This document shows, piece by piece, positions 1 to 8,943 of a DNA stretch of 64,000 nucleotides (within the stretch, counting starts at the first letter, position 1; every line of letters begins with the position of its first letter). Origin of the DNA: CAINVV01 sp037137375 (GTDB taxonomy: Bacteria > Bacteroidota > Bacteroidia > Bacteroidales > Prolixibacteraceae). The notes under the pieces were generated by a model, which had not been told where the DNA came from, did not search any database, and worked only from the letters and a program-made list of their open reading frames with translations. The stretch is taken from assembly GCA_037137375.1 (NCBI GenBank), contig JBAXKJ010000007.1:105724-169723 (forward strand), in the 5' to 3' direction. Both the position numbers and the translations under genes were made by a program.

Positions 1-614
1 CATTTACCGGGCAATAATGCGATGGCCTTATCCAGGTCACTGGTAATTTGCTTGATACAATCAGCGGTCGAACTTCTCTGAACAACCAGATCAGTTTGAT
101 TCGGATCGGTATCTCCCAGAATCGCGTTTTGAGCAGTCAATACAATCGGTACCCCTCCGTAGAAACGAACCAGATTGAAGTAGTTCCAGGCACGCCAGAA
201 ATAGACTTCACCCTTCATGGTAGTTTTTTGTTCCTCTTTCAGAGTTCCCTTGTCGATGTTGTCGAGGAAAATATTGCATTCGCGGATGAATGCATATGGG
301 CCTCCGGCCTGACTCTTAAAGAATTCATCATCGATATCGTTCGAAGTCTTTTCTGTGAGCTGGTTATAAGTGGTCGAGCCGGGATATTCTTCGGTAGATT
401 TACTATAAGTATCAGGCGCTCCATAAGTTGCAGTCGGAAGACACAAATAATATAAATAATCGACTTTTGCCTGGGCCGTCAGTACATCGTTGTAAATTTC
501 CTCATTGAAACCTGAAAAGTCCTTCTTATCGATGAGAAACTGATCACTGCAACTTGAGGTGATTGTCACAAGCACCAGGCACAATATGCTAATTTTGTAT
601 GTTAAGTTTTTCAT
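1..614 (-). CDS. SusD/RagB-like outer-membrane lipoprotein, 3' part missing
   Basis: The minus frame is open from an ATG at 614 to the window edge, giving about 204 N-terminal residues of a protein that normally runs 500-600. It begins with a lipoprotein signal peptide (MKNLTYKISILCLVLVTITS followed by SC), so Cys would be the lipidated residue. Next come SusD features: a helical stretch around 'VYFWRAWNYFNLVRFYGGVP', the classic TPR-like region of the family. SusD proteins are surface glycan-binding lids on SusC transporters. The gene lies 19 bases downstream of the susC at 634-3942 and is surely co-transcribed with it. Truncation is due only to the window edge. Confidence 0.9.
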   Translation of the reverse strand, partial: MKNLTYKISILCLVLVTITSSCSDQFLIDKKDFSGFNEEIYNDVLTAQAKVDYLYYLCLPTATYGAPDTYSKSTEEYPGSTTYNQLTEKTSNDIDDEFFKSQAGGPYAFIRECNIFLDNIDKGTLKEEQKTTMKGEVYFWRAWNYFNLVRFYGGVPIVLTAQNAILGDTDPNQTDLVVQRSSTADCIKQITSDLDKAIALLPGK

Positions 615-633
615 GGTAATATGCCGTTAATGT

Positions 634-3600
634 TTAGAATGATAGATTGAGTCCAAGTGTAATGCTTCTCAGATTAGGGAAGGAACCATAACTGCTGTTG
701 ATGTCCATGAATTTATCTGGCAGTGGATTATTGAAATTGAGAAGGTTCATTCCTGTCAGGGTGAAACGGCAGGCATCTATACCAATTTGTCTGACCTGTT
801 TCTGTGGAAGCGAGTATCCGATGGTCATATTTCTCAATGCCATTCTGAACGAACTGATCTGCCAGAAATCTGAGGTCACATTGTTGAAGGCGTTCCAATA
901 CATATTCGGATATTTGGCGGTGATATTGCCTGATCCGGCTACTTCTTTACCGCCTGCATCGAGTGTTGGCAGCGTAAACATATCATTCCAAAACTTAGGA
1001 ACATTCATATAATCGGCCTGATTGGCAGTGACATACCTCGCACTGGATGGTACTTCTGAAAAACCGCCCCACGAAGCGCTGATGAGTGCGTTTAAGCTGA
1101 TTCCCTTCCAGTCACCTCCGAAATTTAGGGAGAAACCGTAAGGATTGCTGCTCTTCTTCGATAACCGGATCATGTCCTTGTCATCGATAATACCATCCGG
1201 AGCCTGGTAGCTTCCATCGGGATTCATCGTTCCGCGAACATCACGGTAGTAAAGCATACCAGGCTTAAGTTGGCTGATATCGGTCTCAAAAACCTTGGTG
1301 ATGTGATAGGTTTTCACATAATTGTCGATGTCGGCTTGTGAGCGGAACATCCCGATGCAGTTATAACCCCATGCGCCCATGTCGACAGGGCCGTTTGGAT
1401 AAACGTCATTATAATCCAATATCTGAGGCCAGTCTTTCTTCCGGTATTTTGCGTTATTTAATCCGGTATTCAGCTTCACATAATAGTTGAGGTCCTTCCC
1501 TATTTTATCCCTCCAGCTGAGTGATAACTCAATACCGTATGCGTCGATGGCGTCAAAATTTTCTTCGGCCATCGCCCCACCAATGGTTACAGGTACCAGC
1601 GCGTCGCGGCGAACCAGCAGGTTTGTATTTCGGTCGAAGAAAGCATCAAAGGTCGCAGAAAGCCTGTTTTTCAAGAATTTAGTATCTAGTCCAAGGTTCA
1701 GTTTGGTCGTATTGTCCCAGGTGGCATTGAAGTTTGGTGCCGCTTCCATTTTCAGTCCCCAGCCTACATTGGCCGCGGCATTGGTACCAAACACAGCTCC
1801 TTTGTTGGTTTGATAGGTATAACGTTGACGCCACTGCCAGGCACCGGTGTTGTCTTTACCCAGAAAACCAAGTGATGCCCGGACTTTCAGATATTCCATC
1901 CAATTAATTTTGTTCTTGAAGAAAGGTTCCTGAGAGACTACCCAGCCGGCAGAAAACGAAGGGAACGTTCCCCAATAATTCACCGGGGCAAATTTTGTGG
2001 AAGCATCCGAGCGGAAGAGAAATTCGAAAAGATATTTATCGGCATAGGAATAATCTAACCTGCCGATATAAGAGAGCATGCCTGCCTCTGTACGGGTTGT
2101 TTCGCCATCCGCGGCACCTGTTGCAGTGTTGGACTGTCCGTTGGTAAACGACAAAACGTCGTCCTTGTAATAACGAACTTTCTCGTAGGATGATTCGGAT
2201 TTTTCTACCGAGAAGAGCGCACTCAAATTATGTTTTCCAAATGTGCGTTCGTACATAGCGTTCATATTCAGCTGATAAGAATCGCCTCTGTCGCCATCGC
2301 GAAGCAATCGGTTTCCATTTTTTACTGCGAAGGTCTTGGCCGAACTGGTCAGGTCCCCTTCATATAAGTGGTTTCCGCTGCCGGAACGTGAAGTAAAATA
2401 ATATCCGGTATAAGACGAACCAAGTTGATTGTACAAATTGGTCGTAATACCCTTTGAATAAGCCACTTTGAATTTAAGGCCTTTCAATATTTTACTCCAT
2501 CCAAAATCATATTCAGCCACGGTGTTGATTCGTATTTCAGCCGGATTGTTGGTCTTGAGGTTGGCGAGTCTTTCAACTTCATAATAGTTGTAATAGATGA
2601 TGTCGTTATCCGTTCTTTTATTCAGCGGACCATAGCGAAGAATCGGCAAACCATTGACGTAAGCAGGTAAATAGCCGGGAGTTGTAAGCAAGGAGAGGTA
2701 ATCATTCTCATCAATTTCGCCACCGATCTTATTGAAGGTCTGTTTTTTCTCGCCATAATCGCCTGCAACCTGTAACCCAATTTTTAAATGGTTGGCCACT
2801 TTGATATCAGCACCGGCCCGGAAGTTCCATCTGCTATAATCCAGGGTACTCAGGTTACCATCCTGTTTGAAATAGGAAACACTCGCAAAATAGGTCGCAT
2901 TGCTGCCCCCGCCACTAAGATTGACGTTCTGTTTGATAGAAGAGTTTGGTTTCCAGACATCGTCCAGCCAGTTATAATTCAAACCTTTCATCGTTTCCAG
3001 CTCGTCTGGCTGGAAGAAGGATGTCACCGGACTCGAAGTCACGTTCTTTCCGCTTATTCCCATGTACCGGTTGTAGAAAACGCCATATTCATAGGCACTC
3101 AACATGTCTGGTGAAGATACTTTGTCGTTCGTTCCATACTGACTGCTGATGGAAATTTTCGGTTTCCCTTCGGCGCCACGTTTTGTCCTTACCAGGATTG
3201 CTCCCTGAGAGGAACGTGCCCCATAAATAGCAGCGGAAGCATCTTTCAATACTGAGATTTGTTCTATCTCATTAGCATCCAAATTATTGAAGGCAGTTTC
3301 ATCTGCGATGAAATCGTCGATAACATACAGTGGACTCGTATTTCCACCGACTTTAGATAAAGAATAAGGAGTGCGGACGGTTAATGAAGCACCTACACCA
3401 GGACGTGCCTGACCGCCCGAAACGGAAAGCCCGTTGACGGTACCCTGCAGTGATGAAGCCAGGTTACTGGTGGGCAAATCGACGATGTCCTTCGTATTAA
3501 TGGATCCGATTGCACCGGTAACATTTTTAATGCGTTGGGTACCATAACCAACAGCCACAATTTCCTCCAGATCAATCGTCGTGGAAACGAGTACCACATC

Positions 3601-3942
3601 TATGGTTGATTTTCCTTCGAAGGGTACTTCCTCCTTCTTCATACCAATAAAAGAGAAAACCAGGGTACCGGCCGTCTTTGGAGAATCAAAGGTATAGATC
3701 CCGTCGTTGTTGGTAATAGTTCCTACCGTTGCTCCCTTAAGTAATACCGTAACGCCGGGAATAGGCGCTCCAGCCTGATCCTTAACCGTACCCGTCAATC
3801 TAGCACCACTGGTTTGGGAATAAGTCAACTGACTCGTCCCTACGATAAAAAGTCCCAGAAGAAGCAACAGATTCATTCTCACCAGACCGGAAAACAGGCC
3901 GAACCATGGTATTAATGATAATTTTCCAAGCTTTTTTTTCAT
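634..3942 (-). CDS. SusC/RagA-family TonB-dependent outer-membrane transporter
   Basis: A 1102-residue outer-membrane importer of the SusC type. Residues 1-43 are a signal peptide with an extended basic N-terminus. Residues about 48-125 are a carboxypeptidase-regulatory-like (CarbopepD_reg) beta-sandwich ('LTGTVKDQAGAPIPGVTVLL'). A TonB-box/plug start follows ('EEIVAVGYGTQ', near 127-137), then the plug and a beta-barrel ending in aromatic Phe ('LGLNLSF'). It lacks the STN domain of the second SusC in this window, so it is not expected to signal through an anti-sigma factor. That fits LacI-type control instead: two LacI-like operators lie in its leader at 3974 and 4054. With the SusD downstream it should take up the substrate of the locus, probably an oligosaccharide or sugar acid. 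The substrate cannot be read from sequence. Confidence 0.95.
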   Translation of the reverse strand: MKKKLGKLSLIPWFGLFSGLVRMNLLLLLGLFIVGTSQLTYSQTSGARLTGTVKDQAGAPIPGVTVLLKGATVGTITNNDGIYTFDSPKTAGTLVFSFIGMKKEEVPFEGKSTIDVVLVSTTIDLEEIVAVGYGTQRIKNVTGAIGSINTKDIVDLPTSNLASSLQGTVNGLSVSGGQARPGVGASLTVRTPYSLSKVGGNTSPLYVIDDFIADETAFNNLDANEIEQISVLKDASAAIYGARSSQGAILVRTKRGAEGKPKISISSQYGTNDKVSSPDMLSAYEYGVFYNRYMGISGKNVTSSPVTSFFQPDELETMKGLNYNWLDDVWKPNSSIKQNVNLSGGGSNATYFASVSYFKQDGNLSTLDYSRWNFRAGADIKVANHLKIGLQVAGDYGEKKQTFNKIGGEIDENDYLSLLTTPGYLPAYVNGLPILRYGPLNKRTDNDIIYYNYYEVERLANLKTNNPAEIRINTVAEYDFGWSKILKGLKFKVAYSKGITTNLYNQLGSSYTGYYFTSRSGSGNHLYEGDLTSSAKTFAVKNGNRLLRDGDRGDSYQLNMNAMYERTFGKHNLSALFSVEKSESSYEKVRYYKDDVLSFTNGQSNTATGAADGETTRTEAGMLSYIGRLDYSYADKYLFEFLFRSDASTKFAPVNYWGTFPSFSAGWVVSQEPFFKNKINWMEYLKVRASLGFLGKDNTGAWQWRQRYTYQTNKGAVFGTNAAANVGWGLKMEAAPNFNATWDNTTKLNLGLDTKFLKNRLSATFDAFFDRNTNLLVRRDALVPVTIGGAMAEENFDAIDAYGIELSLSWRDKIGKDLNYYVKLNTGLNNAKYRKKDWPQILDYNDVYPNGPVDMGAWGYNCIGMFRSQADIDNYVKTYHITKVFETDISQLKPGMLYYRDVRGTMNPDGSYQAPDGIIDDKDMIRLSKKSSNPYGFSLNFGGDWKGISLNALISASWGGFSEVPSSARYVTANQADYMNVPKFWNDMFTLPTLDAGGKEVAGSGNITAKYPNMYWNAFNNVTSDFWQISSFRMALRNMTIGYSLPQKQVRQIGIDACRFTLTGMNLLNFNNPLPDKFMDINSSYGSFPNLRSITLGLNLSF

Positions 3943-3973
3943 ATTGAATTGTTTATTAAGGTTTGATTTTCAC

Positions 3974-3987
3974 TGTTATCGTTTTCA
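3974..3987. promoter_or_regulatory. Putative LacI-family operator, susC leader (proximal)
   Basis: TGTTATCGTTTTCA, an imperfect palindrome centred on CG and of the LacI/CcpA operator type. It lies 32 bases upstream of the susC start and matches the sites at 4054, 8867 and 10004. All four fit the pattern TGnnAnCGTTTnCA. Confidence 0.55.
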
Positions 3988-4053
3988 TATATAACCCATA
4001 AATAAGGATAATAATAATTAATAAGCTTACTGGTTTACTGTTATTTATAATAA

Positions 4054-4067
4054 TGGTAACGTTTACA
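4054..4067. promoter_or_regulatory. Putative LacI-family operator, susC leader (distal)
   Basis: TGGTAACGTTTACA shares the right half-site CGTTTACA with the operator at 8867. It lies just downstream of a candidate -7 element at 4086-4093 (minus strand), so a bound repressor would block transcription of susC. Confidence 0.6.
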
Positions 4068-4085
4068 TTTAATAAAATGTGTCCT

Positions 4086-4093
4086 CAAATTTA
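4086..4093 (-). promoter_or_regulatory. Candidate Bacteroidota -7 promoter element for susC
   Basis: Minus-strand TAAATTTG matches the Bacteroidota sigma-ABfr -7 consensus TAnnTTTG. No clear -33 TTTG is seen at the usual spacing, so the call is tentative. It would give a leader of about 135 bases containing both operators. Confidence 0.35.
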
Positions 4094-4141
4094 CAATTTT
4101 ATTTTAACTTAAACTCACATTTTTTTCATTTTAACGCAAAA

Positions 4142-5713
4142 TTAATTACGCTGCTGTCTTTTCAGGTCCAGATATCCGTAATAAGTGAGCGATCTTGTCT
4201 CCTTGTCGCTGGAAAAGAAGAGACTGGCCAGGTAACCAATACCAAAAAGCAATAGATGACTGTATACACCAATCATGTACTTATGATGCGCGAAATTTAG
4301 GCTTCCAAAATCCAAAAGTAGCCCGGACTTACCTCCGAAAGAAACCGGAGTGGAGGTCAACAGGGCGTAAGCAGTAAACAAAACACTCGCGGCGATACCA
4401 AAATAGAGTCCATATTTATTTGCCCTTTGCGTAAATATTCCGAGAAGGAACATTCCGGCAATCCCCCCTGAGAAAATTGCATAAAGCGCAAAGATGGTGT
4501 CCAATACTCCGTTTGAACCAACCTTGACATAAATAAGCGCGATGGCTATTGCTCCCAAACCTGCAAGTACAACGAAGATTTTACTAAAAATCATCTTGAG
4601 CTTGTCTGTGCTTTTGGGTCTGAGCCTGCTGTAATAGTCAGCTGTGCAAATGGCTGACAAGCAGTTCAAATCGGCATTCAGGGAAGAGATGGCCGTCGCA
4701 ATCAGTGCTGAAATCACGAAACCAACCACCCCAACCGGAAGCTTGGTCATGATGAAAAAAGGAAATACTGCATCAGACTTTATACCTGCTGGAAGAGGGT
4801 CTCCTGAAATCTTATAATAAGAAAAAAGTGCGGTCCCGATGAACATAAACATGGCCCAGACCGGCACACTGAGAGAAACCCCAATTAAGGAAGCCTTTAT
4901 CGCATCTTTATCCGATTTGGCGGTCAAATATCTTTGTACGATCGTCTGATCGGTGCCATATTTCTGGATCGCGTAAAATATCCCATTCAGGACCATCACG
5001 ATAAAGGTAAGGTTGACAAAGTTCCAGTCGAAGGGTCCAAACCCGATGTGGCCGTTCTCGCTGGCCACCTTCCAGATAGCGGAAGGACCGCCTTCCGTAG
5101 AGAATAAAATAAGAATCAGTGAGATCAATCCTCCGGCAATAAGTAAGGTCCCCTGCATGACATCCAGCCATACAATCGCTTCCATTCCTCCCATGAGGGT
5201 AACAAAAATAACAACCGCGCCCACAATCCAGATGAGTGTGACAGTGTCGACTCCCATCATCTTGGAAAGGGCCAGGGCAAGCAGATAAAAAACCGTTCCC
5301 ATTTTCGAAAAATGGTTCAAGGCAAAACTAATCGAGCTGTACATTCTGGCAAAAAAGCCAAACCTGCGTTCAAAATATTCATAAGCGCTCAGTTTGATCA
5401 CTTTCCTGAACAAGGGAACAATGAATGAAACAAAGAAAATCAGCACGATTGGCACCATTAATCCTTGTACCAGCAATAGCCAGTTCGATGCGTACCCTGA
5501 ACCCGGGTAAGCCAAAAAAGTTATACTGCTGATCAGGGTGGCAAGAATCGAAATGCCAATGGCCCAGGAAGGGAGTTTTCCACTCGCAATGAAATAATTA
5601 CTGGTCGTCTTCTGGCGTTTGGCAAACCATAATCCGAAGAATAAGGTAACAATCAATGATGTAATAATTATCAGAAAATCAACGTAATGCAAGGAATTCG
5701 ATTGTGCCATCAT
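4142..5713 (-). CDS. Sodium:solute symporter (SSS family)
   Basis: A 523-residue inner-membrane protein of the SSS/SLC5 family with about 13 hydrophobic segments. It starts in the typical way with a helix after a short N-terminus ('YVDFLIIITSLIVTLFFGLW') and has the conserved 'ATLISSITFLAYPGSGYA' region around residue 58 that forms part of the sodium and substrate site. Family members import sugars, sialic acid, sugar acids or pantothenate with sodium. It sits 24 bases after the kinase gene of the same strand, downstream of the aldolase and PdxA2 genes. It should carry the locus substrate, or the periplasmic product of the 10192 glycosidase, across the inner membrane. The exact substrate is not visible. 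Confidence 0.92.
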   Translation of the reverse strand: MMAQSNSLHYVDFLIIITSLIVTLFFGLWFAKRQKTTSNYFIASGKLPSWAIGISILATLISSITFLAYPGSGYASNWLLLVQGLMVPIVLIFFVSFIVPLFRKVIKLSAYEYFERRFGFFARMYSSISFALNHFSKMGTVFYLLALALSKMMGVDTVTLIWIVGAVVIFVTLMGGMEAIVWLDVMQGTLLIAGGLISLILILFSTEGGPSAIWKVASENGHIGFGPFDWNFVNLTFIVMVLNGIFYAIQKYGTDQTIVQRYLTAKSDKDAIKASLIGVSLSVPVWAMFMFIGTALFSYYKISGDPLPAGIKSDAVFPFFIMTKLPVGVVGFVISALIATAISSLNADLNCLSAICTADYYSRLRPKSTDKLKMIFSKIFVVLAGLGAIAIALIYVKVGSNGVLDTIFALYAIFSGGIAGMFLLGIFTQRANKYGLYFGIAASVLFTAYALLTSTPVSFGGKSGLLLDFGSLNFAHHKYMIGVYSHLLLFGIGYLASLFFSSDKETRSLTYYGYLDLKRQQRN

Positions 5714-5737
5714 CTTTTGTTTAGTGGTTGGATAGTT

Positions 5738-6886
5738 TTAGAATTCCAGATTCTCAGGCCATTGGTAACTGCCCGGTTTGGTAGTAATGCACAATCCCGG
5801 AAAACCTTCCGGTCTCATCTGAATGACCCCAAAATCAGCCTCATAAAATGGCTCGAGTTTGGTAATTTCCAAATATTTTAAGACCATCGACGTCGTAGCC
5901 CCTCCTTCAATAAAAAGATCAGTAAGTTCGAACCTGTCGGCTATACGGGCGACCAGTTGACCAATACATTCCCTTATCCTGCAAGATAATCCTTCCTCTC
6001 CCGAAGGTGGATAATCGATGGTAACCATTACACTAAAGCCTTCCTGCAATTTGTCGGCTACCTCGATGGCCCACTCCTCTACCAATGCTTCTGCAAGTTC
6101 GTTTGAGTAATATATGCTCTCCGGCATATTACTCCTTAGCATGTTCTTGTTGTCAAATTTTTTCAACAATGACTGACTCTTCGGGAAAAGGCTTCCGAAG
6201 ATAAAAAGGGAGTTTTCACCGAAAGAGAATTCAGGCTGGTTAGCGGAAATACTAAACTGAAATTTTGTCTCAAGTATGGCATCAAAAAAGCCCGAACCTC
6301 CTGCTACAATCACTTCATTATCAATTTTTTCCGCCCATTTCTTTAACTCCCCGTGGTTAATGACATTGGCCATGAAAATGCCTGTAGAGGGTATATCATT
6401 TAACAAATCGAGGGAATAAACAGGGAAAGTATTTGATTGAATAATCTCCATCACCCTTGCAGAGCGGACCGGAAAATCCGGATCACCGGTAAAAAATGTC
6501 TGATCCAGCGGCACGCCATCAACAAAGTAGGTTCCATCCTCAATCTTTCTACCAACCAAAGGATTAGGCGCGACTACCAGGGCCTTTTTTCTGCCCATTT
6601 GCAGCATCATCGCCTCCAGTTCTTCGGCCACATGACCGCGCAGAACCGAATCAATCTTTTTATAGATGAATTCCGGATTAAGCTTCATCAGCTGCATCAT
6701 AATGGTGGTCACATGACTGGAAGCCTCAACAGCACCCATGGATCTGGTATCAGTCGCAATTACCAACAAATCAACATCATAAACTCCATTGACGACTGTT
6801 TCGATCAGAACCCGGAGGCCATATCTGACCCCCACGCCTCCTATCTCCGCAGCTCCGGTAAAATCATCCGCTATTACAGCAATCAT
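5738..6886 (-). CDS. Four-carbon acid-sugar kinase (DUF1537 family; OtnK/DtnK-like)
   Basis: A 382-residue cytoplasmic kinase. I place the start at the ATG at 6884-6886, because 'MIAVIADDFTGAAEIGG' is the canonical N-terminus of the family. An upstream ATG at 6934 would overlap the pdxA-like gene by 44 bases and adds 16 residues with no family match. The N-terminal DUF1537 domain has the 'ADDFTGAAE' motif. The C-terminal nucleotide-binding half has 'EGGATTS' and 'GLCITTKPGSYQWPENL'. Known members phosphorylate D-threonate, D-erythronate or 3-oxo-tetronates at O4. It follows the PdxA-like gene by 4 bases, the combination known from D-threonate/D-erythronate catabolism: kinase, then PdxA2 oxidation and decarboxylation to DHAP. 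Stereochemistry cannot be assigned. Confidence 0.88.
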   Translation of the reverse strand: MIAVIADDFTGAAEIGGVGVRYGLRVLIETVVNGVYDVDLLVIATDTRSMGAVEASSHVTTIMMQLMKLNPEFIYKKIDSVLRGHVAEELEAMMLQMGRKKALVVAPNPLVGRKIEDGTYFVDGVPLDQTFFTGDPDFPVRSARVMEIIQSNTFPVYSLDLLNDIPSTGIFMANVINHGELKKWAEKIDNEVIVAGGSGFFDAILETKFQFSISANQPEFSFGENSLFIFGSLFPKSQSLLKKFDNKNMLRSNMPESIYYSNELAEALVEEWAIEVADKLQEGFSVMVTIDYPPSGEEGLSCRIRECIGQLVARIADRFELTDLFIEGGATTSMVLKYLEITKLEPFYEADFGVIQMRPEGFPGLCITTKPGSYQWPENLEF

Positions 6887-6890
6887 TTTC

Positions 6891-7934
6891 TTAATATTTT
6901 GAATGATACAATCGCACCGCATAATCCACGGCACAAATTAAGGCATCAGGACTGGCAATTCCTTTCCCCGCGATTTCAAAGGCGGTGCCATGATCAACCG
7001 AGGTCCTGATGATGGGCAGTCCAAGGGTGATATTTACACCTTTTACACTCTTCATGGATCCGGATTCCTGATCCCAAACGAAGCCGGCAAGTTTGAAAGG
7101 AATATGCCCCTGATCGTGGTACATGGCTACACAGCCATCGAAACGCCCTCCACTGGCCAACGCGAACAAGGTGTCCGGAGGGAATGGCCCTTCAACGGAA
7201 ATGCCGCTCTGCTGCGCAGCCAAAATGGCCGGGGCGATCTCTAACCTCTCTTCATCACCGAATAATCCTTCATCGCCGGCATGAGGATTTAAACCGGCCA
7301 CCCCAATACGGGGATATTCAATGCCAATCATTTTCAATCCTTCGTTCATCAATTGAATCGTCTCCAGTACCCTGGCCTTTTTGACAAGGTCACAGGCCTT
7401 GCGCAACGAAACATGCGTGCTGACATGAATGACTTTAATCTTCTCATCGGCCAGCAACATGGCATATTTCGGACTATTCGTATAGTGCGCATAAATTTCT
7501 GTATGTCCTGAAAAATGGTGACCCGCGGCATTAATGGCCGACTTGTTGATTGGATTCGTAACGGTGCCGTCCACCTCGCCGGCTATAGCCATTTCGATTG
7601 CCTTTGTCACACATCTAAAAGCAATATCACCGGCTGTGACCGATATCTTGCCGTATTCGAGAGTTTCGGGATGATCCATCGGAAGATCCAGCAGATCAAT
7701 CGTGCCATATTGAAACTTGGCCTCCTTAACGGTTTTCACCGGATTGACATTTAGCTCCGTTCCTGAAATTTTTTGAGCTTCCTGAAGAATAATTGCATTA
7801 CCTACCAGCAGGGGTCGACAAATTTGGTAAAGTCCTTCCGTCGCAAATACTTTTGCCGCTATTTCCGGTCCGATACCCGCCGGATCGCCCATGGTGATCG
7901 CCAGAGAAGGTAAATATTTTCGATTCTCAGTCAT
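6891..7934 (-). CDS. PdxA2-type 4-phospho-tetronate dehydrogenase
   Basis: A 347-residue PdxA-family NAD-dependent dehydrogenase. It has 'GDPAGIGPE' at residues 16-24, 'GHTEIYA' near 143-149, and the metal-ligand His residues in 'STHVS' (near 174), 'LNPHAGDEG' (218) and 'HDQGHIPFK'. True PdxA acts in vitamin B6 synthesis with PdxJ. Here pdxJ is 22 kb away, while the neighbour is a DUF1537 kinase, the context of PdxA2. PdxA2 oxidises 4-phospho-D-threonate or 4-phospho-D-erythronate with loss of CO2 to DHAP. Its start overlaps the aldolase stop by 8 bases, so translation is probably coupled. A role in pyridoxal synthesis cannot be fully excluded, as no other pdxA is in the window. Confidence 0.85.
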   Translation of the reverse strand: MTENRKYLPSLAITMGDPAGIGPEIAAKVFATEGLYQICRPLLVGNAIILQEAQKISGTELNVNPVKTVKEAKFQYGTIDLLDLPMDHPETLEYGKISVTAGDIAFRCVTKAIEMAIAGEVDGTVTNPINKSAINAAGHHFSGHTEIYAHYTNSPKYAMLLADEKIKVIHVSTHVSLRKACDLVKKARVLETIQLMNEGLKMIGIEYPRIGVAGLNPHAGDEGLFGDEERLEIAPAILAAQQSGISVEGPFPPDTLFALASGGRFDGCVAMYHDQGHIPFKLAGFVWDQESGSMKSVKGVNITLGLPIIRTSVDHGTAFEIAGKGIASPDALICAVDYAVRLYHSKY

Positions 7935-8844
7935 TGGAAATATTTTTCAGATCACTTTGAGTCATCAATAAAAACTGTTTCTCAGCCTCCGCAGACATGG
8001 TCTGCATGGGTGGAAGCACCTCAGCGCCGCAGAGATTTTTCATCTTCATCAGAATTTTCAGGGCAGGAATGGATTGACTTAAATTCTTACCCTGTTGGTA
8101 AAGCCCAGACATTCTATCGCTAACATCCTGCCAAAGAAGGGCGCCTTCCTCGTCTCCTATCCGAACACTTTCCAGCATCCGGACATAGGGTTCGGTTGTA
8201 AGGTTGGCTGTACTTGGTACAATCCCGTGAGCTCCTTTGGTTAGTCCGTAGACCGACATGGCAGCCCAGCCAATCAACAGCTCGAAATCTTCCCTGTTTC
8301 TCCAAAGACGTATCGATTCATCCAGACGGGCCAGATCCCTCTCCGAATCTTTGGTGCCTGCAATTTGAGGATGATGACTCAGTTTTTCCAGTACAGTCAG
8401 GGGTATCGAATGATGTGTAGTGGATGGTATGTTATAAATATAGAGTGGGATCTTCACCGAGTCGGCGAGCGTTTCAAAGTAACTCATCATCTGATCCTCC
8501 GCTATCGGATAATAAGAAGGCAATTTGGAAACCAGGAAGTCGGCGCCGAAGTCAGTGTATTTCAGGGCATCCTCCATCGACTGATGAAGGGAGTTTCCGG
8601 TTAATCCTGCATAGATTTTTATCTTGCCTTTTGCTTCATTCACCACACATTTCAGCAAAGTATCCTTTTGGTTGGCATACATGGAATCCCCCTCTCCTGT
8701 AGTTCCCAAGGCAAAAACCGAAACTCCCGATGAGATGAAATTTTCACAAATTCGCGCAACTGATTCTCTGTCAATAGTATAGTCTTTATTGAAAGGACTC
8801 ACCATCGGAACAATTACCTTGTCGCTACCTAAGTGGTTATTCAT
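7927..8844 (-). CDS. DapA/N-acetylneuraminate lyase-family aldolase or dehydratase
   Basis: A class I TIM-barrel enzyme of the DHDPS/NAL superfamily, 305 residues from ATG 8844 (a GTG at 8853 adds three residues). Visible motifs, in numbering from the GTG, are the carboxylate-binding 'GTTGEGDS' (50-57), the proton-relay Tyr140 in 'YIYNIPSTT', and the Schiff-base Lys168 in 'IAGTKDSERD'. Such enzymes split or dehydrate 2-keto-3-deoxy sugar acids or sialic acid. This is not expected to be the lysine-biosynthetic DapA, since it sits in a catabolic operon with PdxA2 and a DUF1537 kinase. I infer a retro-aldol or dehydratase step on a sugar acid. The operator at 8867-8880 lies just upstream, making this the first gene of a four-gene operon running to the symporter. 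Confidence 0.85.
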   Translation of the reverse strand: MNNHLGSDKVIVPMVSPFNKDYTIDRESVARICENFISSGVSVFALGTTGEGDSMYANQKDTLLKCVVNEAKGKIKIYAGLTGNSLHQSMEDALKYTDFGADFLVSKLPSYYPIAEDQMMSYFETLADSVKIPLYIYNIPSTTHHSIPLTVLEKLSHHPQIAGTKDSERDLARLDESIRLWRNREDFELLIGWAAMSVYGLTKGAHGIVPSTANLTTEPYVRMLESVRIGDEEGALLWQDVSDRMSGLYQQGKNLSQSIPALKILMKMKNLCGAEVLPPMQTMSAEAEKQFLLMTQSDLKNISND

Positions 8845-8866
8845 GGTTATCACGTATTTACACGCT

Positions 8867-8880
8867 TGTAATCGTTTACA
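8867..8880. promoter_or_regulatory. Putative LacI-family operator before the aldolase operon
   Basis: TGTAATCGTTTACA is a near-perfect palindrome (reverse complement TGTAAACGATTACA), 22 bases upstream of the ATG at 8844. It is the best-formed of four similar sites in the locus. Confidence 0.65.
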
Positions 8881-8943
8881 TATTTCATAATATCCATAGT
8901 TATCGCTTCATTTCAGCCCTATGGAAGGTTCATTTTCGGACAA

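Noticed and set aside
6887..6934. N-terminal extension of the DUF1537 kinase
   Set aside because: It would overlap the pdxA-like gene and precede the canonical 'MIAVIADDFTG' start. The downstream ATG is preferred.
6437..7009. Plus-strand open frame across the kinase/pdxA2 junction
   Set aside because: It is antisense to two well-supported genes and has no homology-like motifs.
8893..8925. Weak hairpin (TCCATAG/CTATGGA) between lacI and the aldolase gene as a terminator
   Set aside because: The stem is only 7 base pairs with a 19-base loop and no U-tract, so I do not call it a terminator.
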